Shown here in pieces: positions 11,611-23,400 of a stretch of DNA of 64,000 nucleotides. The notes under the pieces were generated by a model. The model was not told the DNA's origin and searched no databases. It saw only the letters and a list, made by a program, of their open reading frames with translations. This DNA comes from Siderastrea siderea. Lineage: Eukaryota; Cnidaria; Anthozoa; Scleractinia; Rhizangiidae. The position numbers and the translations under genes were made by a program. The stretch is from positions 44,888,186 through 44,952,185 of the forward strand of contig OZ034968.1 in the NCBI GenBank assembly GCA_964030785.1, written 5' to 3'. Within the stretch, counting starts at the first letter, position 1, and every line of letters starts with the position of its first letter.

Positions 11611-13140
11611 ATTGGTCAATAAACAGCATCCCAGGAACGAATTGCTCAGTAGGTTTCATCTGAATGGTTATAAATTAGGATTTTCATCTACATGCTCAAA
11701 AGAAACCGCCCTGTAAAGTATAATAAAAAGTACTTCGGGAAAATACTGCACAATAGCTTTCATTTGAATGATCACACATTTAAAGAGTATTTCGTCCAGA
11801 CCGAAAAGGGAGGATCACCTTGTACAGCAAAATAAACAGCACCACCGGAAAGGACTGCTACAGTGCATATGAAGATTTTATTCACAGACTAAAAGCAAAA
11901 ACTGCATCACATCAATTTAGGTTTTGTATGTAGGAGTGAAAGCGTTTTAATACGTCATTCTGTAGCACACAAACTGGTCATAAAATTGAATAGAATCTGG
12001 AGAAAAACACTAGAGAAATACAGAATGCAAAACAAGAGCACAGATGTTTCAGATTAGACAAAACTGAAAATTGAAAAAAATGTCCAGAAGTCAACTTTGA
12101 TTGACGTGGATGTGGCTTCGTCTTCAAATGAATATCTCAGTGACTTTTATTTGATCTGCAGCCTAAAATAAAAGAAGATAGATAGATAGCACCTGAAAAT
12201 AGCGCGACTTAAGCTCATGCAAACTAGACAGGATGTCGCTGCTCAAAAGGCGGCCTGCGATTACTTAAATAATGACTTTGAATTCGTTTAATTGCGGTTT
12301 TCCTATTTGGTGAGATTTTCGGGATGTAGAACTATCTTCTAAGGGTGATTTAAATTTTTGTTTTCCCAGCAAGTCGTAAAACTAATAGCTTAGATAAGCG
12401 ACTGAAAACTTAAAACAAACCAGTAATTCCATCAAGTTTACATTTCAGTGCCAACTTGCTTGTCTCGAGATTATGGAATTTAAAATTTGCTTACAATGGT
12501 AATTCATTACTTTTCTTTCTTCGCTGCAAGAAGTACTGGAAATGTGCCCCATGTAACTATTCTAATGGCCGAATAATTGGCGGAAAATACTTTGCGGAGA
12601 TTGTTTAATACGGAAAATGCAAGGAAGTCTCACAGATCAAGAAGGGGGAATACCCGAGATTATCTTACTCTAGCATTACTTTTTATATCGAGGTTAATCC
12701 TCTAGAAATTCTCGTGGCATTTTTTGAAATCTTTTGATTCTTTGTACGGCTTTGCCTCTCATTAAATACAACATCTGTCTTCAACGAATGATTTGAGCAA
12801 AGTGAAAGCATATTTTGTACTTTCATGTGCCAAGGAATTTTTTTTATTTCAAGAAAATGGTAAAGTAAACAACGCAATAGGAAAGTCTCGCTTCACAGTT
12901 CAGCATTTCTTCAACAGGCTCAAAAGCTGGAACCATCTTGTAAAGTACAATAATTAGAACTACAGGAAAGAACTGCTCCACAGCTTTCACTTAACCAGTC
13001 TAAATTAAATGCGCCCTGTACAGCATAATAAGCATACAGAATAACACCGTAGGAGCAACTTGATCAAGCACTGGCCACGATAGCTTTCGTTTTAATGGTC
13101 CACGTACTCAAAAATAAGTTCCGCATTGTAAAACTCTTGG
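11611..13140 (+). repeat. Degenerate tandem or interspersed repeat, about 100-130 bp units
   Basis: At least five diverged units share a pattern: CTTGTAAAGTAYAATAA, then a GGRAARWACTGC-like block, then AGCTTTCATTTGAATGRTCA. Clear units lie near 11611-11660, 11710-11790, 11815-11880, 12930-13000 and 13013-13110. The stretch between about 11890 and 12900 does not show the unit clearly. The array sits about 0.8-2.3 kb upstream of the Ras-family gene. Confidence 0.55.
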
Positions 13141-13777
13141 AGGGATGTGGTTAACACCCCAATCCTAATACAGGCTTGAAATTTGCATATACTTGCATTT
13201 TCTTGCGCGCTTCGAACTGTTAGATATGTGCGTCATTGCGACGTAATTAAGCGCGGAAAAAAGGCATAAAACTCTACTAGGGAAAAACTCCGGTAGGGAC
13301 TGGGTGAAATGATTCCCTACTGGTAGAGACAAAAAAAAAACCGTGCCAGAAAAGTCGATTTTTCTTGGAAGGAGAAGGGAATGTTAGCACGTTATTTTTA
13401 CATTTCGAAAAATACTTTACTGTACTTTCACTGCACATTTTTGCACGATTTCGGCACTATTAGACCATCTTGTTAGCATTATTATGATAACTGGTGACAT
13501 GAGATGTGTTTCTCTCTCTTGTGACTCGGAAAATATGCGTGGCAGTTTCCTTCACCTTGATACTGTAGCAAATATTCTCAGTCGACCATCCAATATTATG
13601 ATCGGTGATAAGTGATCCACTTCATTTCTTCCTGGAGTTCAAGGATAAATTCTTTGTTTGTTTTTCCGCCAGTCTTCTAGCGTTTCATGACGTTTCAGAG
13701 ATTGCCCCGTCTTATTGTTACAAGACCGCACTTGCCTAAAATAAGTCGATGACAAACAGATGTTTTTATACGAGCAG

Positions 13778-13785
13778 TATAAATA
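13778..13785 (+). promoter_or_regulatory. Candidate TATA box of the Ras-family gene
   Basis: TATAAATA lies 137 bp upstream of the Ras-family ATG and is followed by GC-richer sequence. Expected initiation would be around 13805-13815, leaving a short unspliced leader of about 110 bases. Confidence 0.5.
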
Positions 13786-13921
13786 CGGTCGCGCCAATTT
13801 AACATTCATAATTCAAAACACGAGATAATAGAGAGGATAGATTGCGCGGCGGTTTTCTGAAATATTGTGAATCATTCAACGTGAACTGGAGTCATTACTT
13901 AGTGCTTTTACGCTCTCAAGC

Positions 13922-14569
13922 ATGAAAGGCAGAATGAAAAAGCAAGGTGAAAAGTGGCGCAATTCGGTGGATACGCTACAGCTTCCACGGAACGTTTTTA
14001 ACGTGGTTGTCCTCGGCGCTGGCGGCGTAGGGAAAACGTCGCTCGTGGCGCGCTTTGTGAACAATGAGTTTCCAGAACTCCATACCCCAACGGTGGAGGA
14101 CTTATATGAAAAACCAATTCATTTAAGAAAAGGAGTCAGTGCTTTGTTGCAAGTTCTAGATACTGCGGGGACATACCAATTTCCCGCCATGAAAAAAGTG
14201 ACAATTCAGTTCGGAGATGCTTTCATTCTTGTGTATTCGGTCAACGACCCTGATTCGCTCGATGAGGCGCTAAAACTGCAGCAGGAGATTTACGAGGCCA
14301 AGGGGACGGAGGATGTCCCGATGGTGTTAGTCGGGAATAAATGCGATTTGGCCTCCGGAACTGATCACGATAAGCGTTTGGTCAGCCATGCCATCGCATC
14401 TACTCTCTCACGAGGGAAAAACTGTGTTTTAGCCGAGACGTCGGCGAAATATGATTTAAACGTTAGCGGTGTGTTTACTGCTTTGATGGCGCAGGTTGCG
14501 CTGGCTAATTGTCCCACTTTGACGACAAAGAGAAATCGGAAAGAAAGGAAAAATAGTTCGCCTTCATAG
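13922..14569 (+). CDS. Ras-family small GTPase, DIRAS/RASD-like, single exon
   Basis: The 215-residue protein has all Ras nucleotide-binding motifs: P-loop GAGGVGKTS (about residues 32-40), switch I TPTVED, DTAGTYQFPAMKK for the G3/switch II region, NKCD for G4 and ETSAK for G5. The FPAM motif after G3 is shared with the DIRAS and RASD/Rhes branches. The position equal to Ras Gln61 is Thr, which would predict low intrinsic hydrolysis. A basic N-terminal extension of about 25 residues precedes the G domain. The basic C-terminus ends in SSPS without a CAAX box, so ordinary prenylation is not expected and membrane targeting, if any, may rely on lysine/arginine-rich tails. The start is chosen at the first ATG after a TATA box; a second ATG lies five codons in. 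The gene is intronless and lies upstream of DENND5-type exons on the same strand. The exact orthologue is uncertain. Confidence 0.9.
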   Translation: MKGRMKKQGEKWRNSVDTLQLPRNVFNVVVLGAGGVGKTSLVARFVNNEFPELHTPTVEDLYEKPIHLRKGVSALLQVLDTAGTYQFPAMKKVTIQFGDAFILVYSVNDPDSLDEALKLQQEIYEAKGTEDVPMVLVGNKCDLASGTDHDKRLVSHAIASTLSRGKNCVLAETSAKYDLNVSGVFTALMAQVALANCPTLTTKRNRKERKNSSPS

Positions 14570-15533
14570 TGCGGAGTGAAGATAGAATGGACAGGCAAGA
14601 TGAACTTGCTTTATGAAATTGCGATTTGTCATGTGTAATTACAAGCCAGAAGATTCCTGTGTCGAAGAGGATACAACACCATCATTAGTCCGTGTAAATC
14701 GGAACCCAGACTTTAAACACAGGATGTTAAGCCGAGAGGGAAAAACACTGTGGATAAATCACATTGTGTGATCGTTCAAATGAAAGCTACTGTCAAGTAC
14801 ATTTTCACTTTACTGTTTATTATGTGAATGTACAAGATGGCCTAAACTTTTGACTCTGTGGATAAACGCATAACACCTTTTAAATGAGCACTGCTAAGCT
14901 GTACGTTCGCGGCTCTAGTGCTGTTCGAAGGTATATTTTGCCCTTGTGGAAATCTAAAAAAGTGCCATTATGTAATTACACAGTGAGACAACTTGGTCAA
15001 TGGGATTCTAAACGAAGTCTCTCTTCTTGGCACGTGTCTCGCCATTGCAAAAATCGCAGAGGAAGGGAAAATTATGCAATGACCTTTAGAATCTCACGGC
15101 CTCACTGGAGTCTCGGCATTTGCGGAAGAAAAACGTGAAAAGTAAAAAACTTTGCCTAATAGATAGACGATTAGGAGTAGTGGAGTATTCAGAACATTTT
15201 AAGCACATTTTGACTTCCGATGTTATGGCACGTTTTAGTATCGTGGCAGGATAACTATTTATGTCACGTTGCTGCAAATAGGAAGGTTTAATTTTCAAAT
15301 GTCAGCGCATAGTAGTTTTGCTGAGCCATGTGCTTTCACTTAAGGTTTCAATATATTTATGGTGCAATTCGTTGGCCGGCCCATGTTGCCAAATAATTTA
15401 TTTGTACATAAGAGTATATTATGTCACGCAAACTGTGACAGGCTGTAAATAAGCTGTAAATAGTTAATCAAATCAGTTAGAAATGATGTGAGTATATTTT
15501 AACTTAATGAAAATTTTTGATGAGACGATTGTG

Positions 15534-15539
15534 AATAAA
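15534..15539 (+). terminator. Candidate polyadenylation signal of the Ras-family gene
   Basis: AATAAA occurs about 970 bases after the stop codon and is followed by a T-rich stretch near 15588. No earlier canonical signal was seen, so the 3' UTR would be about 1 kb. Confidence 0.4.
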
Positions 15540-17409
15540 CTTATTTGAGAAGAGATATTTCTTGACTAATCCTCTATCGTCTGCCTTTTTTTTTCTATAA
15601 ATTGAAAACGTGCTTTTCAGTTGTGTTGTTTTTGGTGTGCGCACGGAGGATGGGATTTAAGACGTAAGACTATTAGAAAAACTTTGGTATTTTTGCCAAT
15701 ATTTTAACCTCACACTAAAACTACATTAGAGACGTTTCATCAACTTTTTGCTTGATCGTGCTGTTCAGCGTCAAATCCTGATATTTTGTGACTTTTAATT
15801 CTTATCGTAGTTACATCAGCTCTGTCAAATGTTGTGAAGAGTCACTTAAAAAATTGACCACAATACTCTCATGCGACTTTCATGAGCACAACGAGCGAGC
15901 TAGAACTCACGATATCTCACGTGTGCACTTTATTTTTGTTTATGTAAATTCGCTGATGCAGGCGTTTAGCTCAAAAGAGCGGGGAGAGATTGAATCGTTC
16001 TTGTTGTACGCAGTTCATTCATCGAGGCTGGGGTATAACGTATCTTAAGATTGTCTAAATTTGGGTGATTATGGATCAAAACAGTTTTCAACGGCGTGAA
16101 ACGCCAGTCGAAAAGAAAAAAAACGGATATTGTCGCAGGCGAAAGGCATGTGTGCGGGTCCCGTTCTCTTCCAGTTATCATCCTTTTTCGCAATCTTTGA
16201 AGGAAGGGTGTCCTTGCTGAATTGCGCCATCAAGTTTCCTTTACCGGACAATTATAGGTCGCTCCTTTTTAGCGTGTCTTAAACGATACTTGGATAGAAA
16301 AAAAACACACACACACACGTACACAGCAACAACAACAATATTAGTAATACGCCACAGTCGTCGGTGGAAGGAAAGCTTTAATTCGGACGGATAACCGGTA
16401 ATTATACAACATAGGGAAATGCATCTATTTAACAGCTCCGATATTTTCTACTATGTGAGTATTCCATGTTCAAATGAAAACCTGTGGATGTAGTTGATGA
16501 TGATGTACTAGAACTGCCATAGTCAGCAAATTTAAAAACAGGGAATTTTTGTGATCCAGAGCCCCGCTGTGATAATTTCGAGACTACTATTGCTTGTGAC
16601 CGGAAGTCCGGTTTTACCAAGAAATCCGTCCATTATTGTTAAAGCACTGAACTCATAACGGGGATTTTGGAGCTGTTAAAACAAATATTTTCAACCTAAC
16701 CACAACATTTTTCTTCAATCTGCCAAGTTTCCTTGGATTCATTAGTGTTTATTTTTGTTTTGAATTTATTGACATACAATCCGGTTACAGGATTATTTTC
16801 TCCCCCAGTGAGCACGCAGCGAATTATCACCAACAATTTTCCTTTTTCTGTCGTAGAGGATTAACTGAACAGTTTATGGTACGGAAATATTTGGCGTTCG
16901 TACTTCTTGAACTATTCCTTATAGGTTAACCATTCTCTCGAATAACTCTTCACGAAAAGGGAAAAGTGTACCTCAGATATTTAAACTTCTTGTGCGAAAG
17001 TCAGTTGGCTTATAAGATAATCCGTGCAAGTGCGTTTTCTCGGCTCTTCACTTTCGAACTGCTTCAGTCATTTTTTTCGGTTTTTATCTCGCCGCCGGTA
17101 TTACTTTTTTCACGTTTTGTGCTAAACGTAGTGTAATTCTGCTCGAGAAAACAAGGGATTAGCGCCGGTAAACTTGGAGTTATGTTTTGTAGTTAATGAT
17201 TGCATATTCTAGGAAAACATTTTAATCCAACAATTTGACAACCATACCCACCTTGGCAGTTACTAAATTCATTTTGACTAGAAAAATAGTAAATTGGGTC
17301 AATGTTAATCTTCGATTACAGTGTAGCGTTAATCGGCTTCCAAACAACCACACACTGTAGTGTTGTGCTGGTTGCTAACAACTTTTTCATCTCTTTGTTG
17401 TTTTAACAG
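15540..17409. other. No gene recognised; likely intron or intergenic
   Basis: No exon could be identified between the Ras-family gene and the first recognised DENND5-type exon. A short (AC)n run lies near 16305-16318. Confidence 0.4.
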
Positions 17410-20400
17410 ACGGTAACCTGGCAGAAGTATGCCGCTTGTCGCCACAGAGACGCTCGCCTGTTCTCTCCAGAAAGAACCGAGAAAGTAAGCGTCCTTCTTT
17501 GGTTTTATTAATTAATTCTGCCTACATGCCCGCTTACGTGGACAGAATTCCTGTGAAAGAAAGGTGGTTTGGGGGGGGAAGGGGGGGGTGCACGCTAGAC
17601 TGGCTTTCTATTTGAAGGTCATTGTTTAGAGTCCTTGTTTAGTCCACATTGTGTTCCTCCACACAGATGTAAACATGCGTACCGGCGAGCGTTTAACGAG
17701 ACCTAACAAAACACGGGTTCTGCAATAGGCTAGCTTCCCATTCGTATGGGAAGAAGTAATACTTTTGCTACACCACAGATACCTGAGCCATTACCCTTCA
17801 GAAGCCTTTACCTTTTCTGGGGTATACACAGATTTTATACTTTTCATTACAAGTGAACTTGTATATTCTTTAACCTCTCGAACCGGCAGACGTGCATTCA
17901 AACTCGCTTGCTTCCAAGAACCTTGGGCATCGTCCTTGTGTAAGCGAGAAGGCGTGAAATTTTAAGGATCTGTCAAAGGGAAAATTCCTACCAAAGAAAT
18001 TCATTCCATATATAGAGATTTCTGGCAAAAATTTGTCTGGTACATTTAAATTACAAAGGGCCTACATCACTTATAATTTAGAACCTTTGGCGACATAAAA
18101 CTACCCTTAATCAACTTGCACGCTTAGTTCTGTCCTTTGGTGGTATTGCAGTTACTGCTTGTCCATTAGTTAGCCGAATTTTAGATGTAGGCTTGCTGAA
18201 ATTTTAAACCCAAAATATGGTCAATCTTTCTTATTCACAAAGTAAATTCGCGAAAACTAAAAATGGAGTCAATACGCAGAACTACTACGTACCGAAAATT
18301 TCAGGTGAAATCTAAACAACGCAGACAGACTCTCCACTATAAACTGACTTTTCGTTCATCAGAATATTATTTCTATGCTGTGTGGGATGGATGGCATTCT
18401 TTTGTGATTGCCAGGTAGTTTTGATTGATTTTATACTCAGTTCTCCTCAAGAATTCAGACATCATTACCCATGTTGTCTATGTTCATTGACCACCCCACA
18501 CAAGCACTTCAATGCTTGATTCTTATCGTGTATAAATGTAGGATCTAATCTGCCATTACATGAATTTTTTTAAGGGAATTTGGATTTGCGGACTGGTAAT
18601 TTTGGTGATGCTCTAATGGGATTCAAGTTCTGTGAAAAATTAATTCGTCGAAAACGTGTGAATTTTACGATGTACAAAACTGTAACGTCAAATCTATGTA
18701 TTTAAAACCCGTCGCTAGAGATTGGAATTGGGCAGTGATATTCAATTAGCAGTTTCTTATATGGAGTAAACTTTGGCGGAAAATCTTTTTGCGGAATAAT
18801 CTCTTTGCAGGTTCTGTGGTGTCAAAAATTGTAGTAAAAACCCTCCAAAAATCCCGTGCTATGGAGAAGACTACAAAGCCTCTTATTCAGATGTAGCACC
18901 AAAATTCTCCCAAGTCTGATTAATGGAAAGAAGTAGCAACTAGTGAGAAGAATTTTAGCGTTGAGTTTTAGGCGGTTAAAAGTGGTCATTTTGTGGACAG
19001 AATTATATTGCTTTTGTTTGTTTTCTAGAAATTCGTATTCCTGAAGTTCAAGAGAGAGTTGCTGATGCTGTTAACAATATCGTGAAACATTTCTACAAAC
19101 CTGAGAAAGAGGTCAGAATCGGCAGCGAGAATTGCCAAATCCACTACTGGAGTGATTTTTGTGTTTGTTTGGAAAATATTAAAAACAAACAACGTCATAG
19201 AACACGAAAATTTGAATTAATCAGCTGAATTGATAAGGTGAATTTACCGCCGTTAAAAAAAATAACAGTTAACGACTTAAAAGTTAGTCCTTCGTGAGAT
19301 CGCGCTAAGACGCGAAGGTCTAACGCTTGGAACATCAATGGTCAATACCTTATCAACTGAGTTGATGAATTCAAATCTGCGTGCTTCTCTTACCCGCCAT
19401 AGAACAGTACCACGAAAGGCTGGTTTCCATATGATTGACAACGATGGCTGAAGGTCGCTAACTCACTTTGCTGGCTAAAATTTTTACGGTTAGGGAAACC
19501 GGACGATCGTCGGCGTTCGATCACTAAGAATAGCCCATCATATAATCGCACCGAGTGCAACTGAGTTTATTTAAGCGATCGTCAGCGGTCATTGCTGATC
19601 ACTTGCGAAGCAGCCTTAAATTTTTTCTGGGTTTGCCACCACACCACAGAAGTTCATCCACTGTCCTTGAGTTAAGTCCTTAGAATTTTTGTTATTAGGA
19701 ACTTCGTTACGCAGTTCGGAGGTTAAGCTAGGAGGTGCTGTTTATGGCACTTCATGACAATAGTCTTTAATTTCCAACTCCAAACCTGACATCTAAGCGA
19801 AATTGCAAGTTGTACCATTTGCAACCTATCATTTGTGTCTAATCATGACTCGCTGTTCCCAGCTTACAAAGACTTCATTTGATTTTAAGAGCAGTTTGTA
19901 TCAAATAGAATCGCGCATCAACACCGTTAACAGGCAGGTTGTGCCCTTTTTTTGGTGAATCTGGACTAACGTTCCGTTCTGTTTCAGAGAGGAAATCTAA
20001 CTTATTTGTTGTGCGGTGATGGTGGTCTCTGTCAAGCTTTAGAACAGGTAAACTTATTTATTCTACCCGGCTCTCCTCTGGACTTGTCTCTTTTTTTAAT
20101 CCTTTGATGGACAAAACACAGGCAAAAAAGTGCTGCCTTAAAGCTTCTCTCTCGAATGTCACTTCGCTTTTATTTATTAATTTATTTAAATAAATTTTTT
20201 GTACGTAGAATAATAAAATACCCTTCCTTTGATTCTTCTTGTAAGCACCCCTTTCTGAAAAACTAACCTCGCCTAAAATTGACAGCGTTAACGGCAACTG
20301 CCATTTTAGTGATCGCTGTGAGCTAAGTTCTTTTAAAATAAAAGTTTAAATTGTATATTTTGAACTGTTCTGTAGGTATTTCAGTGTGGATTCAGATCAT

Positions 20401-23400
20401 CTCGACTTTTTCGCAATAACTTTTTCATCTGGGACATTTTAGGTGAGCAACGTTTGAAGCTTCTTGCGCAACCATGCGTACAATCCCCTTAAAACCCGGT
20501 TGTGGCGTTGCGTGTTGACCGTGTAGTCTGTACCCCATGGTACGACGGACAAACTGTATTTCTGTACAACTTGTCTAGGCTCCCTTGGACTGCGAATGAT
20601 GTTACAAAAGCTTGACAGGCCAAACACGACTCCTGTTGGTCAAGATCGATAAAACGTTGACCTTCAAAGCTTTGCTCTAACAAATACGGTTATAAATTGT
20701 CTCGGTCTTTTGACCAATTTTGCTTCTTGTGTTTTTGTAGTGGGTTTAGTTTGGAGGATTTTTCTGTGGTGACTGAATTGAGCCGTTACAACTTAGGCGT
20801 CGTATTTTTTCTGATCTCTAGGTCATATCTGATCAATTTTCTAATAACCGGTGGCCGGATTCTTGTGGCTCAATTCAGCCAATTTTGCTTCTTGTGTTTT
20901 TGTAGTAGGTTTAGTTTGGAGGATTTTTCTGTGGTGACTGAATTGAATCAACAAGTTCTTTGAAGTTGATTTTGCAATAAAAGTTAACGCAAGTAACGAA
21001 CGACGTTTCGACCGTTCAACGGTCATTTTCAAGTTCGGTGTTAGAATAAAATTACATGTGTAAATATAGTAAAAGCGCTAAAAATGTGTACATACAAACA
21101 ATAGACAATAAGAATAAAAGGCTAAAAGTGGCTAAAAAATAACTTTGCAAATGGCATGCATAGCTGTAAAAGATATAATTAAAAGCGTATAAGGCGACGG
21201 GAATAAGAACATTAAAATACCTAAAAATACCTAAAATAACTAAACAAATAATTTTGCGCGGAGCGAGTCGCTCTGTTTGTTGAGCTTTGGCTTGAGAAGT
21301 CTAATAAAAAACATCTCAAAAATTAAACAGTCAAGCTTGCTCTGGCACTTCATTAAAATCTTAAAATTCTTCTCGATGTTATCTGGCTCCTTTCCATGTT
21401 GTTCTTTAATGTGACGTCCGATAGCCGATCCTTTGTGTTCTTCGATGCGCTGGTGTAAGTGCCGACACGAATAGCCGACATAATCTGCATCGCACAGATC
21501 ACATTTAAAATAATACACAGCGTTTTGTTGGTTTACGATGGGTGGCTTCTGTTCCTTCACTTTAATTATGTCTTTGATCTTTCTGCTGGTGTAAACAGGA
21601 CGCATCTCGGTGTTTATCTTTCGGCTGAGATCACTTAGTTGTCTGCGTACTGAGTTGGCTGCTTTTTGGTCCTTGTACGGCAAAACGACTCTAATAGGAA
21701 CTTCCTGCTGACTAGGGGCCTGCTGCTGTTGAGGACACGCATTCCCCGTTACAACTTTCGCCTCGACAAATTGTCGGATAGTGGTTTCTACGAGGGATTC
21801 TGGATATTGTAAACGAGCAAAGGTCTCTTTAAGACGTTCGCATTCTTGATGGAAAAGCTTCCAGTTCGAGGAAAGCTTGAATGCGCGATTAAGCATTGTT
21901 TTGAGTAGTGAGTGCTTGTACTTTACATCAACATGGCTTTGGTAATGCAATAGAAGCCCAGTATCTGTTGGTTTCTTGTAGACCTTCGTGTCCAGCTGGG
22001 ATCCATTTTTGATAATCTCCATTCCCAAGAAAGGAAGTCTGTTGTTATTTTCCAGTTCCATTGTGAAACTGACAGAGGGGTGGATTTCGTTCAATGTTGA
22101 TAAGAATTCGGAGGCAGCTGTAGCATCAGGCATTTTACTGAGGGTGTCATCAACGTAACGCTTGTAAAATGCAGGCATCTTGTTTTGGATTTCTAATTGC
22201 TCTTCGATGCCGCACATGAAAGTATTGGCTATAAGCGGTCCGAGCGGAGACCCTATGGCAACACCGTCCACCTGTTCGTACAAAATTCCCTGGAATTGAA
22301 ACAGCTGATTCTTGGTGGCAATTCCAAGCAACTCAATTACGTCAGGTTTAGTAATGTTGAGGTTGTACTCCCTGTTAAACCAATCATCCTTGAATAACAT
22401 CGAGAAGAATTTTAAGATTTTAATGAAGTGCCAGAGCAAGCTTGCCTGTTTAATTTTTGAGATGCTTTTTATTGGACTTCTCAAGCCAAAGCTCAACAAA
22501 CAGAGCGACTCGCTCCGCGCAAAATTATTTGTTTAGTTATTTTAGGTATTTTTAGGTATTTTAATGTTCTTATTCCCGTCGCCTTATACGCTTTTAATTA
22601 TATCTTTTACAGCTATGCATGCCATTTGCACAAAGTTATTTTTTAGCCACTTTTAGCCTTTTATTCTTATTGTCTATTGTTTGTATGTACATATTTTTAG
22701 CGCTTTTACTATATTTACACATGTAATTTTATTCTAACACCGAACTTGAAAATGACCGTTGAACGGTCGAAACGTCGTTCATTACTTGCGTTAACTTTGA
22801 CTGAATTGAGCCACAAGAATCCGGCCACCGGTTATTAGAAAATTGATCAGATATGACCTAGAGATCAGAAAAAATACGACGCCTAAGTTGTAACGGCTCA
22901 ATTCAGTCACCACAGAAAAATCCTCCAAACTAAACCCACTACAAAAACACAAGAAGCAAAATTGGTCAAAAGACCGAGATAATTTATAACCGTACTCGTT
23001 AGAGCAAAGCTTTGAAGGTCAACGTTTTATCGATCTTGACCAACAGGAGTCGTGTTTGGCCTGTCAAGCTTTAGTAACAACTCTCGCTTGACACTGAAAT
23101 CACCACCCGATCAGTCACGTGGTGGAACATTGCTAGTGCGGTAATGCGTGCGGTGAAAATGTAGCCCGATTCATTGTATATGGTCATTGTTCTTGAGAAT
23201 TTTGTTCGGGACAATTTTTAGGGTCTGACACACGGCGTAATTTGGAAAGTGCACCTTATCTTGCGTTGTATGTCTGGCCTCTATTCTTACACGAACTATT
23301 TGTCAGTTGAGTTCAGTTTGAGGCTCTCACGTCAGTTAAAGAGACTAAGTCACATATTTTGGTATTGCTTTGTAAAGCTAAAAGACATGTTTGGAGTCAA

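Larger units (their letters stand above)
20602..23078 (-). mobile_element. Penelope-like element with long inverted arms
   Basis: A left arm (20602-21376) and right arm (22399-23078) are inverted copies of each other. They enclose about 1 kb of single-copy sequence that encodes reverse transcriptase on the minus strand. The arms contain the 3' end of the RT frame, a hammerhead-like motif and a small inner element. The left arm is longer because a stretch of about 70 bp (20713-20790) is repeated at 20877-20950. Penelope-like elements often carry LTR-like terminal repeats in direct or inverted orientation, which explains the structure. It lies wholly within a DENND5-type intron, antisense to the gene. 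Confidence 0.85.

Noticed and set aside
13876..14064. Minus-strand frame over the Ras gene start
   Set aside because: Shadow of the GTPase coding sequence, with no domain of its own.
22312..22536. Plus-strand 74-codon frame resembling the Penelope tail
   Set aside because: It is the inverted-arm copy of the RT 3' end, not an independent gene.
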